Source of the DNA: Bacillus sp. E(2018) | Lineage (GTDB): Bacteria > Bacillota > Bacilli > Bacillales > Fictibacillaceae | Reading direction: 5' to 3' | Length of the DNA stretch: 64,000 nucleotides | Assembly (NCBI RefSeq): GCF_005503015.1 | Contig: NZ_SCOL01000003.1 | Location: 62,001 to 126,000, forward strand | Part shown: in pieces, positions 50,214 to 59,351 of the stretch | How positions within the stretch are numbered: position 1 is the stretch's first letter | How the letters are laid out: every line of letters begins with the position of its first letter | Notes under the pieces: generated by a model | Database searches by the model: none | The model's input: the letters and a program-made list of their open reading frames with translations, nothing else | What the model was told of the DNA's origin: nothing | Translations under genes and position numbers: made by a program

Positions 50214-51317
50214 TTATTTTTGTTGTTGTGCAGCGGTTAATTTTTCAATCTCCTGATCAATTTTCTTATGAATTTTGTCGATCTTTGAAAAATTCATCGC
50301 AGCTATATAGATTTTTTCTAAGTCATCGTGCTTACTTTTAGCATCTGCTAAATAACCGATTGCTTCTTTCATCTTTTTTGAATAGCGGCCGCTGATTTCT
50401 TTCAGATTATCAAAGAATTTTTCATCCGTTCCTTTTTTTATCGTCTTTTCATACATATCTATGACGGAGTCACCTTCACGTTCAGGAAAATATTCATGAG
50501 GTGCTGTACTGTCAAATATCGCGAAGCCAAGCTCTCTAACGATTACCATATCCAAACTGTTCGGATCGAACCCACAATGATAAATTTCAACATCATAACC
50601 TGAAGCTTCAGCGTTTGCGGCCAACTTTTTTAGCAGTGTTGATTTACCAGAGCCAGGTCTTCCCTTAATGAAGAATCTTTTTTCTAGACCCTCCGTTAAG
50701 TTTGGCACAAAGTCCACCGCACCTTTAGGGGTAGCTGCGCCTAGAAAACGGTGATAAACGTTCGCGGCTTTATTTACTTTTTTGGAAAAAAACTGATGCA
50801 TCAGTTCATCTGTAAGTTCATTAGCTTTTTCATAATTCATATTCAGAATATAAATTTCTTCCCACTCATCATGGATGAGGAGAGCTTCATGGAAAGTCGC
50901 ATAGGCTTTCTGATAATCAGCAGAAATCGAATCTGTGATCTTTAAAATTTCCGCTTTTTTGTTTAGGAGTTTTTTAGAATCCCACGCGTCACCTAAATTC
51001 ACGTATTCCTCAATTGCTCCTGGGGCTTTTGGTTCAATAACATGTGGAGAAGTGCCATCGACAATTCCTATTCCGAGTTCTCTGATAATCACACCATCAA
51101 TCGAACCGTTGTCTGAAGCGCAATGAATGTATTCGATGTCGTAGCCTTCGTTGTTCCACTTTTCCCCGACCGCTTTCATCAGTGTCGACTTACCAGTGCC
51201 AGGTCCACCTTTTAAAATAAAGAGGCGATCTAGACCACTGAGATTTGATGTAAATAAATTGTGAAAACCTCTAGCCGTATTGCCGCCAGCATAGTAATTT
51301 AGAATTTTTCCAGTCAA
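50214..51317 (-). CDS. Double P-loop ATPase (PRK06851 family)
   Basis: A 367-residue soluble protein with an internal duplication. Each half has a Walker A (GGPGTGKSTL at about residue 37, GRPGSGKSTL in the second half) followed by an EYIHCASDNGS / EIYHCGFDPNS-type segment and an IIRELG / IVRELG motif. Between them are long helices. Such proteins are frequent in Firmicutes, annotated only as ATPases. The start is TTG behind GAGGAG. It is monocistronic. The downstream partner and substrate are unknown. Confidence 0.8.
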   Translation of the reverse strand: MTGKILNYYAGGNTARGFHNLFTSNLSGLDRLFILKGGPGTGKSTLMKAVGEKWNNEGYDIEYIHCASDNGSIDGVIIRELGIGIVDGTSPHVIEPKAPGAIEEYVNLGDAWDSKKLLNKKAEILKITDSISADYQKAYATFHEALLIHDEWEEIYILNMNYEKANELTDELMHQFFSKKVNKAANVYHRFLGAATPKGAVDFVPNLTEGLEKRFFIKGRPGSGKSTLLKKLAANAEASGYDVEIYHCGFDPNSLDMVIVRELGFAIFDSTAPHEYFPEREGDSVIDMYEKTIKKGTDEKFFDNLKEISGRYSKKMKEAIGYLADAKSKHDDLEKIYIAAMNFSKIDKIHKKIDQEIEKLTAAQQQK

Positions 51318-51510
51318 GGTTCAAAACACTCCTCTTTTTTGTAGTTGTGTTTCTATATGCATATTATGTAGAGGAGAGGGAATAGGTGATAGCCTAAAAA
51401 AACACATTTATTATTTAAATTGTTGAAATATGATGAAATAAAAAGAAATTTTACGAATGAAGGAGTATGATTCTGAAAAAAGGAATAAATACACCCTAAA
51501 TCACATAAAA

Positions 51511-51538
51511 TTGATTATTCTGAATATTTAAATAAAAT
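51511..51538 (+). promoter_or_regulatory. Candidate promoter for the tandem RNA element
   Basis: TTGATT (51511-51516) and TAAAAT (51533-51538) with a 16-base spacer lie about 55 bases before the first RNA unit. The region is very AT-rich, so chance matches are likely. Confidence 0.4.
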
Positions 51539-51596
51539 TTAGAATAAGTTAATATGAAGTTAACAAAGAAACACTACTTCAAATAAAGGAAGGCGT

Positions 51597-51817
51597 GATT
51601 CCAATGAAATAAGTAAGCGAAGCATATCAAATCACATCCAGTTAGAGATCAGCCAGTGAAAACTGATTTCGAGATGTGTGGGTATGTGGGAACGCGCAAA
51701 TACACATAACGAAAGAGGATGATTCCAATGACGTATGTGAGCGAAGCATGCTAAGATCGTGTTGCAGATGGAAATAGCCGGTGAAAACTATTTTCGCAGC
51801 ATGTGGGCGTGTGGGAA
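51597..51817 (+). ncRNA. Tandem structured RNA element, two homologous units
   Basis: Unit 1 (51597-51692) and unit 2 (51721-51817) share GATTCCAATGA, GT(A/G)AGCGAAGCAT, AGCC(A/G)GTGAAAACT and GTGGG(AA) at the same spacing. Between these, the arms of a hairpin differ in both copies but still pair: ATCAG/CTGAT within CACATC/GATGTG in unit 1, and GAAATAG/CTATTTTC within CGTGTTGC/GCAGCATG in unit 2, around a CC(A/G)GTGAAAA loop. It lies in the 914-base gap 51318-52231 that has no protein gene. A perfect CTAGTTA/TAACTAG hairpin (51886-51906) and a terminator at 51965 follow. I do not recognise the family. Confidence 0.65.
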
Positions 51818-51964
51818 TTTACCAGAAGTAGAGGAAAATAAGATCTAATGCAAGGCAATTGATTGAACGAACAATTAATTGAAGTCTAGTTAGGGACAAT
51901 AACTAGCATTTGTGTATTAGGAAGAAAGGAAAGAACGTTTAAGTGAATAAAGTGAGTTTAAGCT

Positions 51965-52011
51965 AAAGGCGCTGTTTATGTGATGTATACATATTCAGCG
52001 TCTTTGTTTTG
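51965..52011 (+). terminator. Terminator of the tandem RNA transcript
   Basis: AAAGGCGCTG / CAGCGTCTTT (one G-U pair) with an inner small palindrome (ATGTGATGTATACAT), followed by a T-rich tract. It has no protein gene directly upstream, which supports a non-coding transcript ending here. Confidence 0.78.
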
Positions 52012-52231
52012 TTTATATCCTACATTTGATTAATCAACTCCATTTTGAGTTTTTATATATACGCCTCAAGTCTTAGAACACATTACTTCTTAAAGCCATG
52101 GTTATTTTAGGAAGGTTTCGATAAGGTAATAATAGAAACATAGTATAGATGAACTTTTTTAATGAAAACGAAACTCAGAAACCGGTACATCCGTATGAAT
52201 AGTAAAGAGTTTATGTCAGGAGTCGATTACA

Positions 52232-52897
52232 ATGAACGGATTTTTAGCTTTTTTTATCCGCATGTTTGTTGCTATCCCAGCTTCAGTAGGAGTATGGCTG
52301 GCAAGTATTATTGGGTATGACCAGACCTACCTTTTGTCGTCAGGCATTGCAGTAGCTGGAGGAGCTGCAGCATACACAGCAACTGGACTTCTTCAAAAGC
52401 AGAGATTTCTCAGTGAACATCACTTATCTAGAAGAGAGTATAAATACATCAGAAAAAATTTAGATGAAGCAAAACCTAAAATTTATAGACTGCAAAAAGC
52501 GATGTTTTCAGTCCGTGACCTACCAACTTTAAAACAAAGAGCGGATCTGGTCCGAGTGGTCAGAAAAATCCAGAGTTTAACCCAAAAAGAACCAAGACGT
52601 TTTTATCAAGCTGAACAATTCTATTTTTCTCATTTGGATTCAGCTGTTGAGCTTACCGAGAAATATATGTTTCTATCCTCGCAGCCTAGAAAATCAAAAG
52701 AATTAACGCAATCGTTGGTAGAAACGAAAAGAACACTCGACGAGATGATTGATCAGATCGAAAAGGATTTATACCAAGTATTGTCAAATGATATAGATGA
52801 CCTACATTATGAGATCAATGTAGCGAAGTACTCGATTAATTCCCACAAAGACTCCCAATCCATAAAAAAGGCAGGCGATATAAATGAAAGAAAATAA
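52232..52897 (+). CDS. xpaC: XpaC family protein
   Basis: A 221-residue protein with two N-terminal membrane helices (about residues 2-28 and 33-52) and a long cytoplasmic helical part (PF10112, so-called 5-bromo-4-chloroindolyl phosphate hydrolysis protein). xpaC precedes yaaN in B. subtilis, and the same order is kept here with a 14-base overlap. The start region has GTCAGGAG. Its biochemical function is not established; the name comes from a phenotype. Confidence 0.82.
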   Translation: MNGFLAFFIRMFVAIPASVGVWLASIIGYDQTYLLSSGIAVAGGAAAYTATGLLQKQRFLSEHHLSRREYKYIRKNLDEAKPKIYRLQKAMFSVRDLPTLKQRADLVRVVRKIQSLTQKEPRRFYQAEQFYFSHLDSAVELTEKYMFLSSQPRKSKELTQSLVETKRTLDEMIDQIEKDLYQVLSNDIDDLHYEINVAKYSINSHKDSQSIKKAGDINERK

Positions 52898-54056
52898 TGC
52901 ACCCCTTAACCATTCAGATGAACCGACAAATCTAATGGATGACTTGTTGGCTAACCCTTTTGGCGAACAGCAAGAATCTACTGTGCCTTCAAATGAAAAT
53001 AAACAGGTTCGATTAATAGATGTTTTGCCCGAAGAAAATAAAGAAAAAGCGTATCAGCTGGCCAAACAGATCGACCCAACGAACCACCAGACGATGATCA
53101 CATACGGAGCACCTGCACAGGCAAAGCTTCATTCTTTTTCGAACACCATGCTTGATCATGTGAAAAAGAAAGACACAGGGCAAATCGGTGAGATTATTGG
53201 TGATTTGATGAGAAAGCTTCAAGATGTAAATCCTGAAGAATTAAAATCCAACAAACCCACGTTGATCGGCCGTATGTTTGGAAAGATTTCGGGTTCTGTT
53301 CAAGAGGTACTTTCAAAGTATCAGAAAACCGGAGCACAGATTGATCGTATTTCGGTAAAGCTAGACGGCAGCAAGAATGTTCTTATGTCTGATATTGTCA
53401 TGCTTGAAAAGTTGTACGAAAACAATAAAGAGTACTTTCAAGCCTTGAACGTATATATCGCAGCAGGAGAATTAAAGTTAGATGAGCTAAACCAGGTTAC
53501 GATTCCTGAGATGAGAAAAGTGGCCGAACAGACGAATGATCAGATGAAGTTTCAAGAAGTAAATGATATGGTTCAGTTTGCCGATCGACTCGATAAACGG
53601 GTACATGACTTAAAACTAAGTCGCGAGATCACGATTCAAAGTGCCCCACAAATTCGACTTATACAAAATACGAACCAAGCGCTGGTAGAAAAAATTCAAT
53701 CGTCCATCATGACAGCTATTCCATTATGGAAGAACCAAGTCGCTATTGCATTAACGTTAATCAGACAGCGTAATGCAGTAGAAGCTCAAAAACAAGTATC
53801 TAAAACCACGAACGAGCTTTTACTAAAAAATGCTGAGATGTTAAAAACCAATACGATTGAAACCGCAAAAGAAAACGAACGCGGCTTAATCGATATTGAA
53901 ACGTTAAAGAAAACACAAGAAAATCTTCTTTCAACGCTAGAGGAAACATTACGTATTCAAGAAGAAGGTCGCATGAAGCGTCGCTTAGCAGAAGAAGAAC
54001 TGGCAACGATGGAAATCGGTTTAAGACAGAAGCTACTTGAAATTAAAGGTGAATAA
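52884..54056 (+). CDS. yaaN: Toxic anion resistance protein, TelA/YaaN family
   Basis: A 390-residue, mostly helical soluble protein of the TelA (PF05816) family. It shows a central [16 protein letters not shown] region, [28 protein letters not shown] (in part) and a C-terminal coiled coil. TelA-type proteins affect tellurite and cell-envelope stress resistance. It overlaps xpaC, and both are probably membrane-associated partners. A terminator follows. Confidence 0.88.
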   Translation: MKENNAPLNHSDEPTNLMDDLLANPFGEQQESTVPSNENKQVRLIDVLPEENKEKAYQLAKQIDPTNHQTMITYGAPAQAKLHSFSNTMLDHVKKKDTGQIGEIIGDLMRKLQDVNPEELKSNKPTLIGRMFGKISGSVQEVLSKYQKTGAQIDRISVKLDGSKNVLMSDIVMLEKLYENNKEYFQALNVYIAAGELKLDELNQVTIPEMRKVAEQTNDQMKFQEVNDMVQFADRLDKRVHDLKLSREITIQSAPQIRLIQNTNQALVEKIQSSIMTAIPLWKNQVAIALTLIRQRNAVEAQKQVSKTTNELLLKNAEMLKTNTIETAKENERGLIDIETLKKTQENLLSTLEETLRIQEEGRMKRRLAEEELATMEIGLRQKLLEIKGE

Positions 54057-54061
54057 ATAGA

Positions 54062-54102
54062 AAGAAGGATCTGCTCTGAAATGTGGCAGATCCTTCTTTT
54101 GT
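54062..54102. terminator. Bidirectional terminator between yaaN and brnQ
   Basis: A 13-bp perfect stem AAGAAGGATCTGC / GCAGATCCTTCTT, T-rich after and A-rich before, between convergent genes. Confidence 0.9.
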
Positions 54103-54111
54103 TATGGGAAC

Positions 54112-55446
54112 TTAAGAGGCCTTGACTTCTAACTCATCTACTGGCGAACGTTCATGGGTAAAGCTACTTAACACCATGCCGACGGCGGTTCCAACAATAG
54201 CGGGAAGAATCCATTGTAATCCCATAGAAGATAGAGGAAGGAAATCTTTCACCATTTGAACGGGACCTAAATCTACACCAAATGCCGCTAAGCCATCCAT
54301 CAGGGCAAATACACCTGTAAAAAGTACGGCACTTCCATACACTTTCTTTGAATTTTTGAAATAACGGTTAAAAAAAGTAAGTACAACCAATACGATTGTT
54401 AAGGGATAGGCTGTAACTAAAAATGGCACTGAAACTTTAAGAATTTGATTCAGTCCAAGGTTTGATAACGTGAAGCTTACGAGTGTAACGAGTAAGACAA
54501 CTTTTTTATAGCTGACACTCGGCATTAATTTTGAAAAGTACTGTCCACACGCTGTTGTTAGGCCGACAACTGTAGTAAAACAAGCCAATGTAAAGATAAA
54601 TCCTAGTAGAGCTGTTCCGCTTTTACCTAATAATAATGTGGACGCTTCTGCAAGAATATCTGTTCCATTTTCAAAAGCACCTGTTGCAGCCATCTTACCG
54701 CCGATTAATCCTAAGCTGACATAAACGAGTGTCAGTAATGTTCCAGCAATCAGACCAGCTTTTAGTGTGTAGTTTGTTAATTGCTTTCGGTCTTGAATGC
54801 CCCTTTGTTGAATAGCAGTAAGAATTACAATACCAAAAGCGAGAGCAGCAAGTGCATCCATTGTGTTGTAACCCTCAATGAAACCTGTAGAAAACGCTCC
54901 AGATTGATAGCTAGCTGATGGTGATTGAAGGGGAGCATCAAGTTTGAAAAATCCTACTGCGCAGAGCACAACCATTGATAAAAGAAGGATAGGAGTAATC
55001 CAACGCCCCATATATTTCTCCATTTTCGATGGATTCAAGCTGACCGCATAAACGAGCGCGAAAAATGTAACTGTGAATAATATAAGAATGAGTGCTGCGT
55101 TTGATTCAGTCCCTACAAATGGTTTGAGTCCCATCTCATACGCAACGTTTGCATTTCTGGGAATGGCTAGAAATGGTCCGATACTTAAATAGATAACGAC
55201 CATAAAGACTGTACTGAAAACGGGATGAACACGATTGCCGATCGTTTGAACGCCTCCTTTTACGAGAGAAACGGCAAATAATACGGCAAATGGAAGTCCT
55301 ACTCCAGTTAGAATAAATCCAGCCATCGCAAGCCAGTATGACGATCCTGCCTCAGCCCCTAAGAATGGTGGGAAAATAAGATTTCCTGCTCCAAAAAACA
55401 TTGAAAATAACATAAGTCCAATAAAAACGGTGTCCATCTTTCTCAT
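54112..55446 (-). CDS. brnQ: Branched-chain amino acid:cation symporter
   Basis: A 444-residue membrane protein with about 12 membrane segments of the LIVCS (BrnQ) family. It shows the N-terminal GLMLFSMFFGAGNLIFPPFLG, EGYNTMDALAALAFGIVI and the TTACGQYFS region. It imports leucine, isoleucine and valine with sodium or protons. AGGAGAG precedes the ATG. A T-box leader 40 bases upstream couples expression to an uncharged tRNA, so the transporter is switched on by amino-acid starvation. Confidence 0.92.
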   Translation of the reverse strand: MRKMDTVFIGLMLFSMFFGAGNLIFPPFLGAEAGSSYWLAMAGFILTGVGLPFAVLFAVSLVKGGVQTIGNRVHPVFSTVFMVVIYLSIGPFLAIPRNANVAYEMGLKPFVGTESNAALILILFTVTFFALVYAVSLNPSKMEKYMGRWITPILLLSMVVLCAVGFFKLDAPLQSPSASYQSGAFSTGFIEGYNTMDALAALAFGIVILTAIQQRGIQDRKQLTNYTLKAGLIAGTLLTLVYVSLGLIGGKMAATGAFENGTDILAEASTLLLGKSGTALLGFIFTLACFTTVVGLTTACGQYFSKLMPSVSYKKVVLLVTLVSFTLSNLGLNQILKVSVPFLVTAYPLTIVLVVLTFFNRYFKNSKKVYGSAVLFTGVFALMDGLAAFGVDLGPVQMVKDFLPLSSMGLQWILPAIVGTAVGMVLSSFTHERSPVDELEVKAS

Positions 55447-55484
55447 AAGTCATCTCTCCTTTTATTGTTATAAAACATAAAAAA

Positions 55485-55740
55485 ACCCGCCCCTATAGAA
55501 GGGACGAGTTATCGCTCGCGTTACCACCCTAATTCCACAGCTTATGAAAAGCTTGCGGCACTCAGTCAACGTACCATCATACGTGTTCCCTTGTAACGGC
55601 GGACGGCCCGTCAAAGCTTAAATTTCAGCTTTGCATCTCGGAGATGATTTTCAGATAAGCACTGAACATCGGCTTTCACCAAGCGCCGATTCTCTGGGGA
55701 ACAGTAATCAAATCTTACTCTTTCTCGTCATTGACTTTAA
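55485..55740 (-). promoter_or_regulatory. T-box riboswitch of brnQ
   Basis: On the minus strand the T-box core AATTAGGGTGGTAACGCGAG lies just before the terminator stem ACTCGTCCC / GGGGCGGGT and T run (55485-55509). Upstream is Stem I with the GGTGAAAGCC apical region. The specifier appears to be in TGAAAATCATCTCC, most simply ATC (isoleucine), which would fit BrnQ. The specifier reading is uncertain because I aligned it by eye. The rest of the gap 55447-55856 holds the promoter below and nothing else seen. Confidence 0.9.
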
Positions 55741-55751
55741 TATTATTTGTA

Positions 55752-55780
55752 AATTTATCACCCTAAAAGATTAAAGTCAA
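55752..55780 (-). promoter_or_regulatory. Promoter of the brnQ leader
   Basis: On the minus strand TTGACT (55780-55775), 17 bases, then TAAATT (55757-55752), ending about ten bases before the T-box leader. Confidence 0.65.
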
Positions 55781-55856
55781 CAACAAAATTCTGAAAACAT
55801 TGAAAAGTTCAAGGAGCAGCAGTTCAATTGTTCCAAAATGAAATAAGAATAACAGC

Positions 55857-56390
55857 TTATAAAAGCAGCCCCATAACAACCGTGTTATGATACGTTCCTT
55901 TAATAAAATTATCGTACTTTAACAAACCTTCCTTTTCAAAACCTAGTTTTCTATATAGTTCAATCGCCTTAACGTTATTCTCATTCGTTACAAGACTAAT
56001 CTTCTTTGTGATGCCGTTTAGACGTGCCCACCCCAAAAGTTCATTCATTAAAACTTTTCCTAATCCCATGCCTGTGTATGTTTTTGAAACGACTATACCA
56101 AGTGTTCCGACATGTTTGGTTCTTTCTTTTTGAGGCGAGTTAATCGTTGCAATCCCAATAATTGTTGAATCTATTTCCCCAATCAGAATGATGGAGTTTG
56201 ATTCCTTGGAAGTTGCAGTGATGTATTTCTTATATTCCTCTAAATCCCGTTTAAATTCATTTGCACCAAAGGATAAAAAATCACTTTCACCACCAACAAC
56301 ATTATAGAACTCAATCATATTTTGAGCATTATCCTCAGTCGCTTTTCGTATAGTAACTTTCAAATTATTTTTTAAGTATACGTTACGCAT
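55857..56390 (-). CDS. GNAT-family N-acetyltransferase
   Basis: A 177-residue acetyltransferase. The acetyl-CoA loop is GIVVSKTYTGMGLGKVLMNELL (key residues GxGLGKxL), followed by NENNVKAIELYRKLGFEKEG, the conserved motif B. Family members acetylate amines in small molecules, antibiotics or protein N termini; the length fits the RimL/YhhY-like group. No neighbour suggests a substrate. The 180-base gap before the next gene shows no feature. Confidence 0.85.
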   Translation of the reverse strand: MRNVYLKNNLKVTIRKATEDNAQNMIEFYNVVGGESDFLSFGANEFKRDLEEYKKYITATSKESNSIILIGEIDSTIIGIATINSPQKERTKHVGTLGIVVSKTYTGMGLGKVLMNELLGWARLNGITKKISLVTNENNVKAIELYRKLGFEKEGLLKYDNFIKGTYHNTVVMGLLL

Positions 56391-56570
56391 CTTCTCATCT
56401 TCTTCCTGTTCATTGGTATAAGACCAATATAACCTACCATTCTATTCATCGTACAAGCTTAGTATTCATGTATTTTTGATTAAATTTTTCACAAAAGTAG
56501 TAATGCTTCTCCCATACCCTCGCATAGAATATGAGGATTTGTTATTTCAATAAAGAATAGGAGAGAAGGA

Positions 56571-57317
56571 ATGAATACGAAAAAGGTACTGATTGCATTA
56601 CTGATGTTTGGTTTCATGTTCTTACTTGTTCAACCAGCAAAGGCAGCAGCTTCATCATTTATCGTGATAAATAAATCAACCAACCAGCTTGCATATTTTG
56701 AGAATAATAAACTATCGAAGGTATTTAAAGTCGCAACTGGTAAACTACCTTCTTATACGCCAGAGGGCAAATTTAAAATTGTAAACAAAATCATAAATCG
56801 GCCTTATTATACAGGAAACATTCCTGGAGGAGATCCGCGAAATCCTTTAGGAAACAGATGGTTAGGTTTAAACGCAAATGGAACATGGGGCACAACGTAT
56901 GCCATCCATGGAAACAATAATGCAAGTTCCATAGGTAAGTACGTAAGTGCAGGCTGTATTCGTATGTACAACAACGAGGTGCAATGGTTATATGCTAGGA
57001 TCTCGGTCAATACACCTGTTGTAATCACAACTTCAGGTAAATCATTCCCTGCTTTAGCAGCAGCGAATGGATATAAAGTGACGAACAGTTCAACCGTTCC
57101 TGTATTCTCAGTCGTTAATCTAAAAAAAGGTAGCCGTGGTGCCGAAGTAATGGAGCTTCAACGAAGACTTACGAATTTAGGGTATAGTACAAAAGGAGTC
57201 GACGGTGTATTCGGAGCCAATACAGATGCAGCCGTTCGCAAATTTCAAAAAGCTAAGAAGCTCACAGTTGATGGTGTTGTAGGACCGGCGACTAAGAAAG
57301 CACTTGGCATGTTTTAA
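56571..57317 (+). CDS. L,D-transpeptidase with peptidoglycan-binding domain
   Basis: A 248-residue secreted enzyme. The signal peptide (LLMFGFMFLLVQPAKA) is followed by a YkuD domain with IHGNNNASSIG and catalytic Cys129 in SAGCIRMYN. The C-terminal PG_binding_1 domain (KGSRGAEVMELQRRLTNLGY, GVFGANTDAAVRKFQKAKKL, DGVVGPAT) holds it on the wall. YkuD enzymes form 3-3 cross-links in peptidoglycan. In Bacillus the pair of domains is typical of spore-cortex or vegetative wall enzymes. A terminator follows directly. Confidence 0.92.
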   Translation: MNTKKVLIALLMFGFMFLLVQPAKAAASSFIVINKSTNQLAYFENNKLSKVFKVATGKLPSYTPEGKFKIVNKIINRPYYTGNIPGGDPRNPLGNRWLGLNANGTWGTTYAIHGNNNASSIGKYVSAGCIRMYNNEVQWLYARISVNTPVVITTSGKSFPALAAANGYKVTNSSTVPVFSVVNLKKGSRGAEVMELQRRLTNLGYSTKGVDGVFGANTDAAVRKFQKAKKLTVDGVVGPATKKALGMF

Positions 57318-57324
57318 ATACAGG

Positions 57325-57355
57325 AAATCAGCCTTGAAAAGAAGGCTGATTTTTT
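57325..57355 (+). terminator. Terminator after the L,D-transpeptidase gene
   Basis: A perfect 11-bp stem AAATCAGCCTT / AAGGCTGATTT, 6-base loop, T run. Confidence 0.9.
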
Positions 57356-57376
57356 ATGTTAAAACAAAATTTCCCG

Positions 57377-57431
57377 TTGACACTCTCAAGAACATCCAAT
57401 AAAATGAGAACGAGATTGATAATCATTTTCA
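57377..57431 (+). promoter_or_regulatory. Promoter with Fur box upstream of the iron importer
   Basis: TTGACA (57377-57382), 17 bases, TAAAAT (57400-57405) is a near-consensus promoter. TGATAATCATTTTCA (57417-57431) differs from the Fur box TGATAATNATTATCA at one position and covers the start region, so the operon should be repressed when iron is plentiful. Confidence 0.87.
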
Positions 57432-57490
57432 ATTAAGTTCAATGCTTTAAATATATTTCAAATTACTGTTGTAGAAGGAGGGCGAATAAA

Positions 57491-58303
57491 GTGTCTAGAC
57501 TGTATGCTGAGCATTTGCAAATCTCATATGGTGAACGAGACATCGTGAAGGATCTTAACATTTCCATTCCAGACGGTAAGATTACAACAATTATCGGACC
57601 AAATGGCTGCGGTAAATCAACGGTTTTGAAAACGTTGTCGCGCATTCTGAGTCCTAAATCGGGTGTGGTTTATCTAGATGGTAAGGCCGTCAGTAAAGAA
57701 TCTACGAAAAAGATTGCTCAAAAGATGGCGATTCTTCCTCAGTCACCAGATTCACCAGAAGGACTTACGGTTGGTGAACTTGTTTCTTACGGAAGATTTC
57801 CTTATCAAAAAGGCTTCGGAAAGCTTACTAAAAAAGATTATGAAGTGATAGATTGGGCATTAAACGTTACAGGTGTTCTCGAGTTCAAAGATAGATCTGT
57901 AGATGCACTTTCGGGTGGACAACGCCAGCGTGTATGGATTGCGATGGCACTAGCTCAAGAAACAGATATTATCTTGTTGGATGAACCGACTACATACTTG
58001 GATCTGTCTCATCAATTGGAAGTTCTAGAGTTGTTAAACCAGTTGAACCAGGATGAGAAGAGAACGATTGTCATGGTCATTCATGATTTGAACCACGCGG
58101 CTCGCTTTGCTCATCATATGGTCGCGATGAAAGACGGATCCATCTTAAAAGAGGGTACGGCTGAAGAGGTTATGACACGTACGGTCCTGCGCAATGTATT
58201 TCATATTGATGCAGAGATCGGTGTTGACCCGAGGACGAGAAAACCTGTTTGTTTAACGTACGATTTAATAAAAAATGTAAAGTTAGTTGAGAACTTGGCG
58301 TAA
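57491..58303 (+). CDS. Iron-siderophore ABC transporter ATP-binding protein
   Basis: A 270-residue FecE/FhuC-type ATPase: Walker A GPNGCGKSTVL, signature LSGGQRQRVWIAMAL, Walker B IILLDEPTTYLD and the switch His in IHDLNHA. It powers ferric-siderophore uptake by the permease pair encoded at 59352-61399. The start is GTG behind GAAGGAGGG. It is the first gene after the Fur box. Having the ATPase gene first, ahead of the binding protein, is one of the usual orders in Bacillus. Confidence 0.9.
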   Translation: MSRLYAEHLQISYGERDIVKDLNISIPDGKITTIIGPNGCGKSTVLKTLSRILSPKSGVVYLDGKAVSKESTKKIAQKMAILPQSPDSPEGLTVGELVSYGRFPYQKGFGKLTKKDYEVIDWALNVTGVLEFKDRSVDALSGGQRQRVWIAMALAQETDIILLDEPTTYLDLSHQLEVLELLNQLNQDEKRTIVMVIHDLNHAARFAHHMVAMKDGSILKEGTAEEVMTRTVLRNVFHIDAEIGVDPRTRKPVCLTYDLIKNVKLVENLA

Positions 58304-58331
58304 ACACTCGCCTTTTATTTTTATAGCTAAT

Positions 58332-58346
58332 TGAGAATGATTTTTA
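58332..58346 (+). promoter_or_regulatory. Second Fur-box-like site
   Basis: TGAGAATGATTTTTA matches TGATAATNATTATCA at 12 of 15 positions (11 of the 14 specified) and lies 26 bases before the binding-protein start. It may give that gene its own iron control. Confidence 0.55.
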
Positions 58347-58371
58347 TTGTCAAATATAGGAGGATAACAAA

Positions 58372-59322
58372 TTGAAAAGAACAACAAAACAATTACTTGT
58401 TAGCTTTATGACATTACTTTTAGTGTTTGTACTAGCAGCATGCGGAAATAAATCAGAAGAAGGCGCAAGCACTGGTGAGAAGGAAGCGTCGAAAAAAGAA
58501 ACGAGAATCTATAAAGACGAAAAAGGTAAAGAGATCGAAGTGCCATCTGAACCAAAACGTGTTGCAATGATGGCTGCAACGTATGCAGGTAACTTGCTAG
58601 ACTTAGGGATCACACCAGTAACAGTAAATGAATATCCAAAGCAAAACAAGTTCTACGGAAACAAATTGGACAAAGCTGAAGTTGTAACTGCTGATTCATA
58701 TGAAAAACTACTAGAATTAGATCCAGATCTTATCATTACGTATTCTGATGACAAAAATATTAAGAAATATGAAGAGATTGCTCCAACGGTTACAATGACG
58801 TATGACAAATATGACTACATGGAGCAGCACGTTGAGATCGGAAAGATGGTTAACAAAGAAAAAGAAGCGAAGGCATGGGTAGAAGAGTGGAAAAAGAAAG
58901 CGGCTGATGCTCGTCAAAAAGTAAAATCAGCAATCGGTGAAGACAAGACGTTCATGGTTATGGAAGCATTCGGAAAAGACATGTATGTATACGGTAAGAA
59001 CTGGGGTCGTGGTACAGAAGTAATCTACCAAGCCCTCGAGCTTAAAGCTCCTAAGAAGTTAGAAGAAGATGTATTTGGCCCAGGCTGGAAAGCCATTTCT
59101 ACCGAAGTTATTCCAACTTACGCAGGTGACTATATTTTTGTAGGAACAGGTACAGGAAATCCTGATAACTCATTCATGGAGTCAGATGTGTGGAAAGAGT
59201 TGCCGGCTGTGAAAAATGGTAACGCAATTAAGTTTGATTCAGAGTCGTTCTATTTCAATGACCCGATTTCGCTAGAGAAAGAACTAGATATTATCGTTGA
59301 AGAGTTAACGAAAAAGAAATAA
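58372..59322 (+). CDS. Iron-siderophore substrate-binding lipoprotein
   Basis: A 316-residue lipoprotein with lipobox VLAAC (Cys ~24), then a Peripla_BP_2 (FhuD/FecB-type) domain with two lobes joined by a long helix. It shows PKRVAMMAATYAGNLLDLGI near the start and LLELDPDLIITYSDD. The start is TTG, with GGAGG about ten bases upstream. It presents ferric siderophore to the permeases; the sequence resembles the YfiY/FhuD group, which bind hydroxamate or carboxylate siderophores. The siderophore type is not decided. Confidence 0.88.
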   Translation: MKRTTKQLLVSFMTLLLVFVLAACGNKSEEGASTGEKEASKKETRIYKDEKGKEIEVPSEPKRVAMMAATYAGNLLDLGITPVTVNEYPKQNKFYGNKLDKAEVVTADSYEKLLELDPDLIITYSDDKNIKKYEEIAPTVTMTYDKYDYMEQHVEIGKMVNKEKEAKAWVEEWKKKAADARQKVKSAIGEDKTFMVMEAFGKDMYVYGKNWGRGTEVIYQALELKAPKKLEEDVFGPGWKAISTEVIPTYAGDYIFVGTGTGNPDNSFMESDVWKELPAVKNGNAIKFDSESFYFNDPISLEKELDIIVEELTKKK

Positions 59323-59351
59323 CAAGCACTTTATAAAAAGGGACAAACGCT

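Noticed and set aside
51511..51600. tRNA or 6S RNA in the AT-rich gap
   Set aside because: No cloverleaf with a TTCGA-type arm and no long 6S-like bubble structure could be found by eye.
51597..51817. Possible CRISPR array or glycine-type tandem riboswitch
   Set aside because: There are only two ~96-base units with no spacer-repeat pattern, and none of the glycine or c-di-GMP aptamer signature sequences are present.
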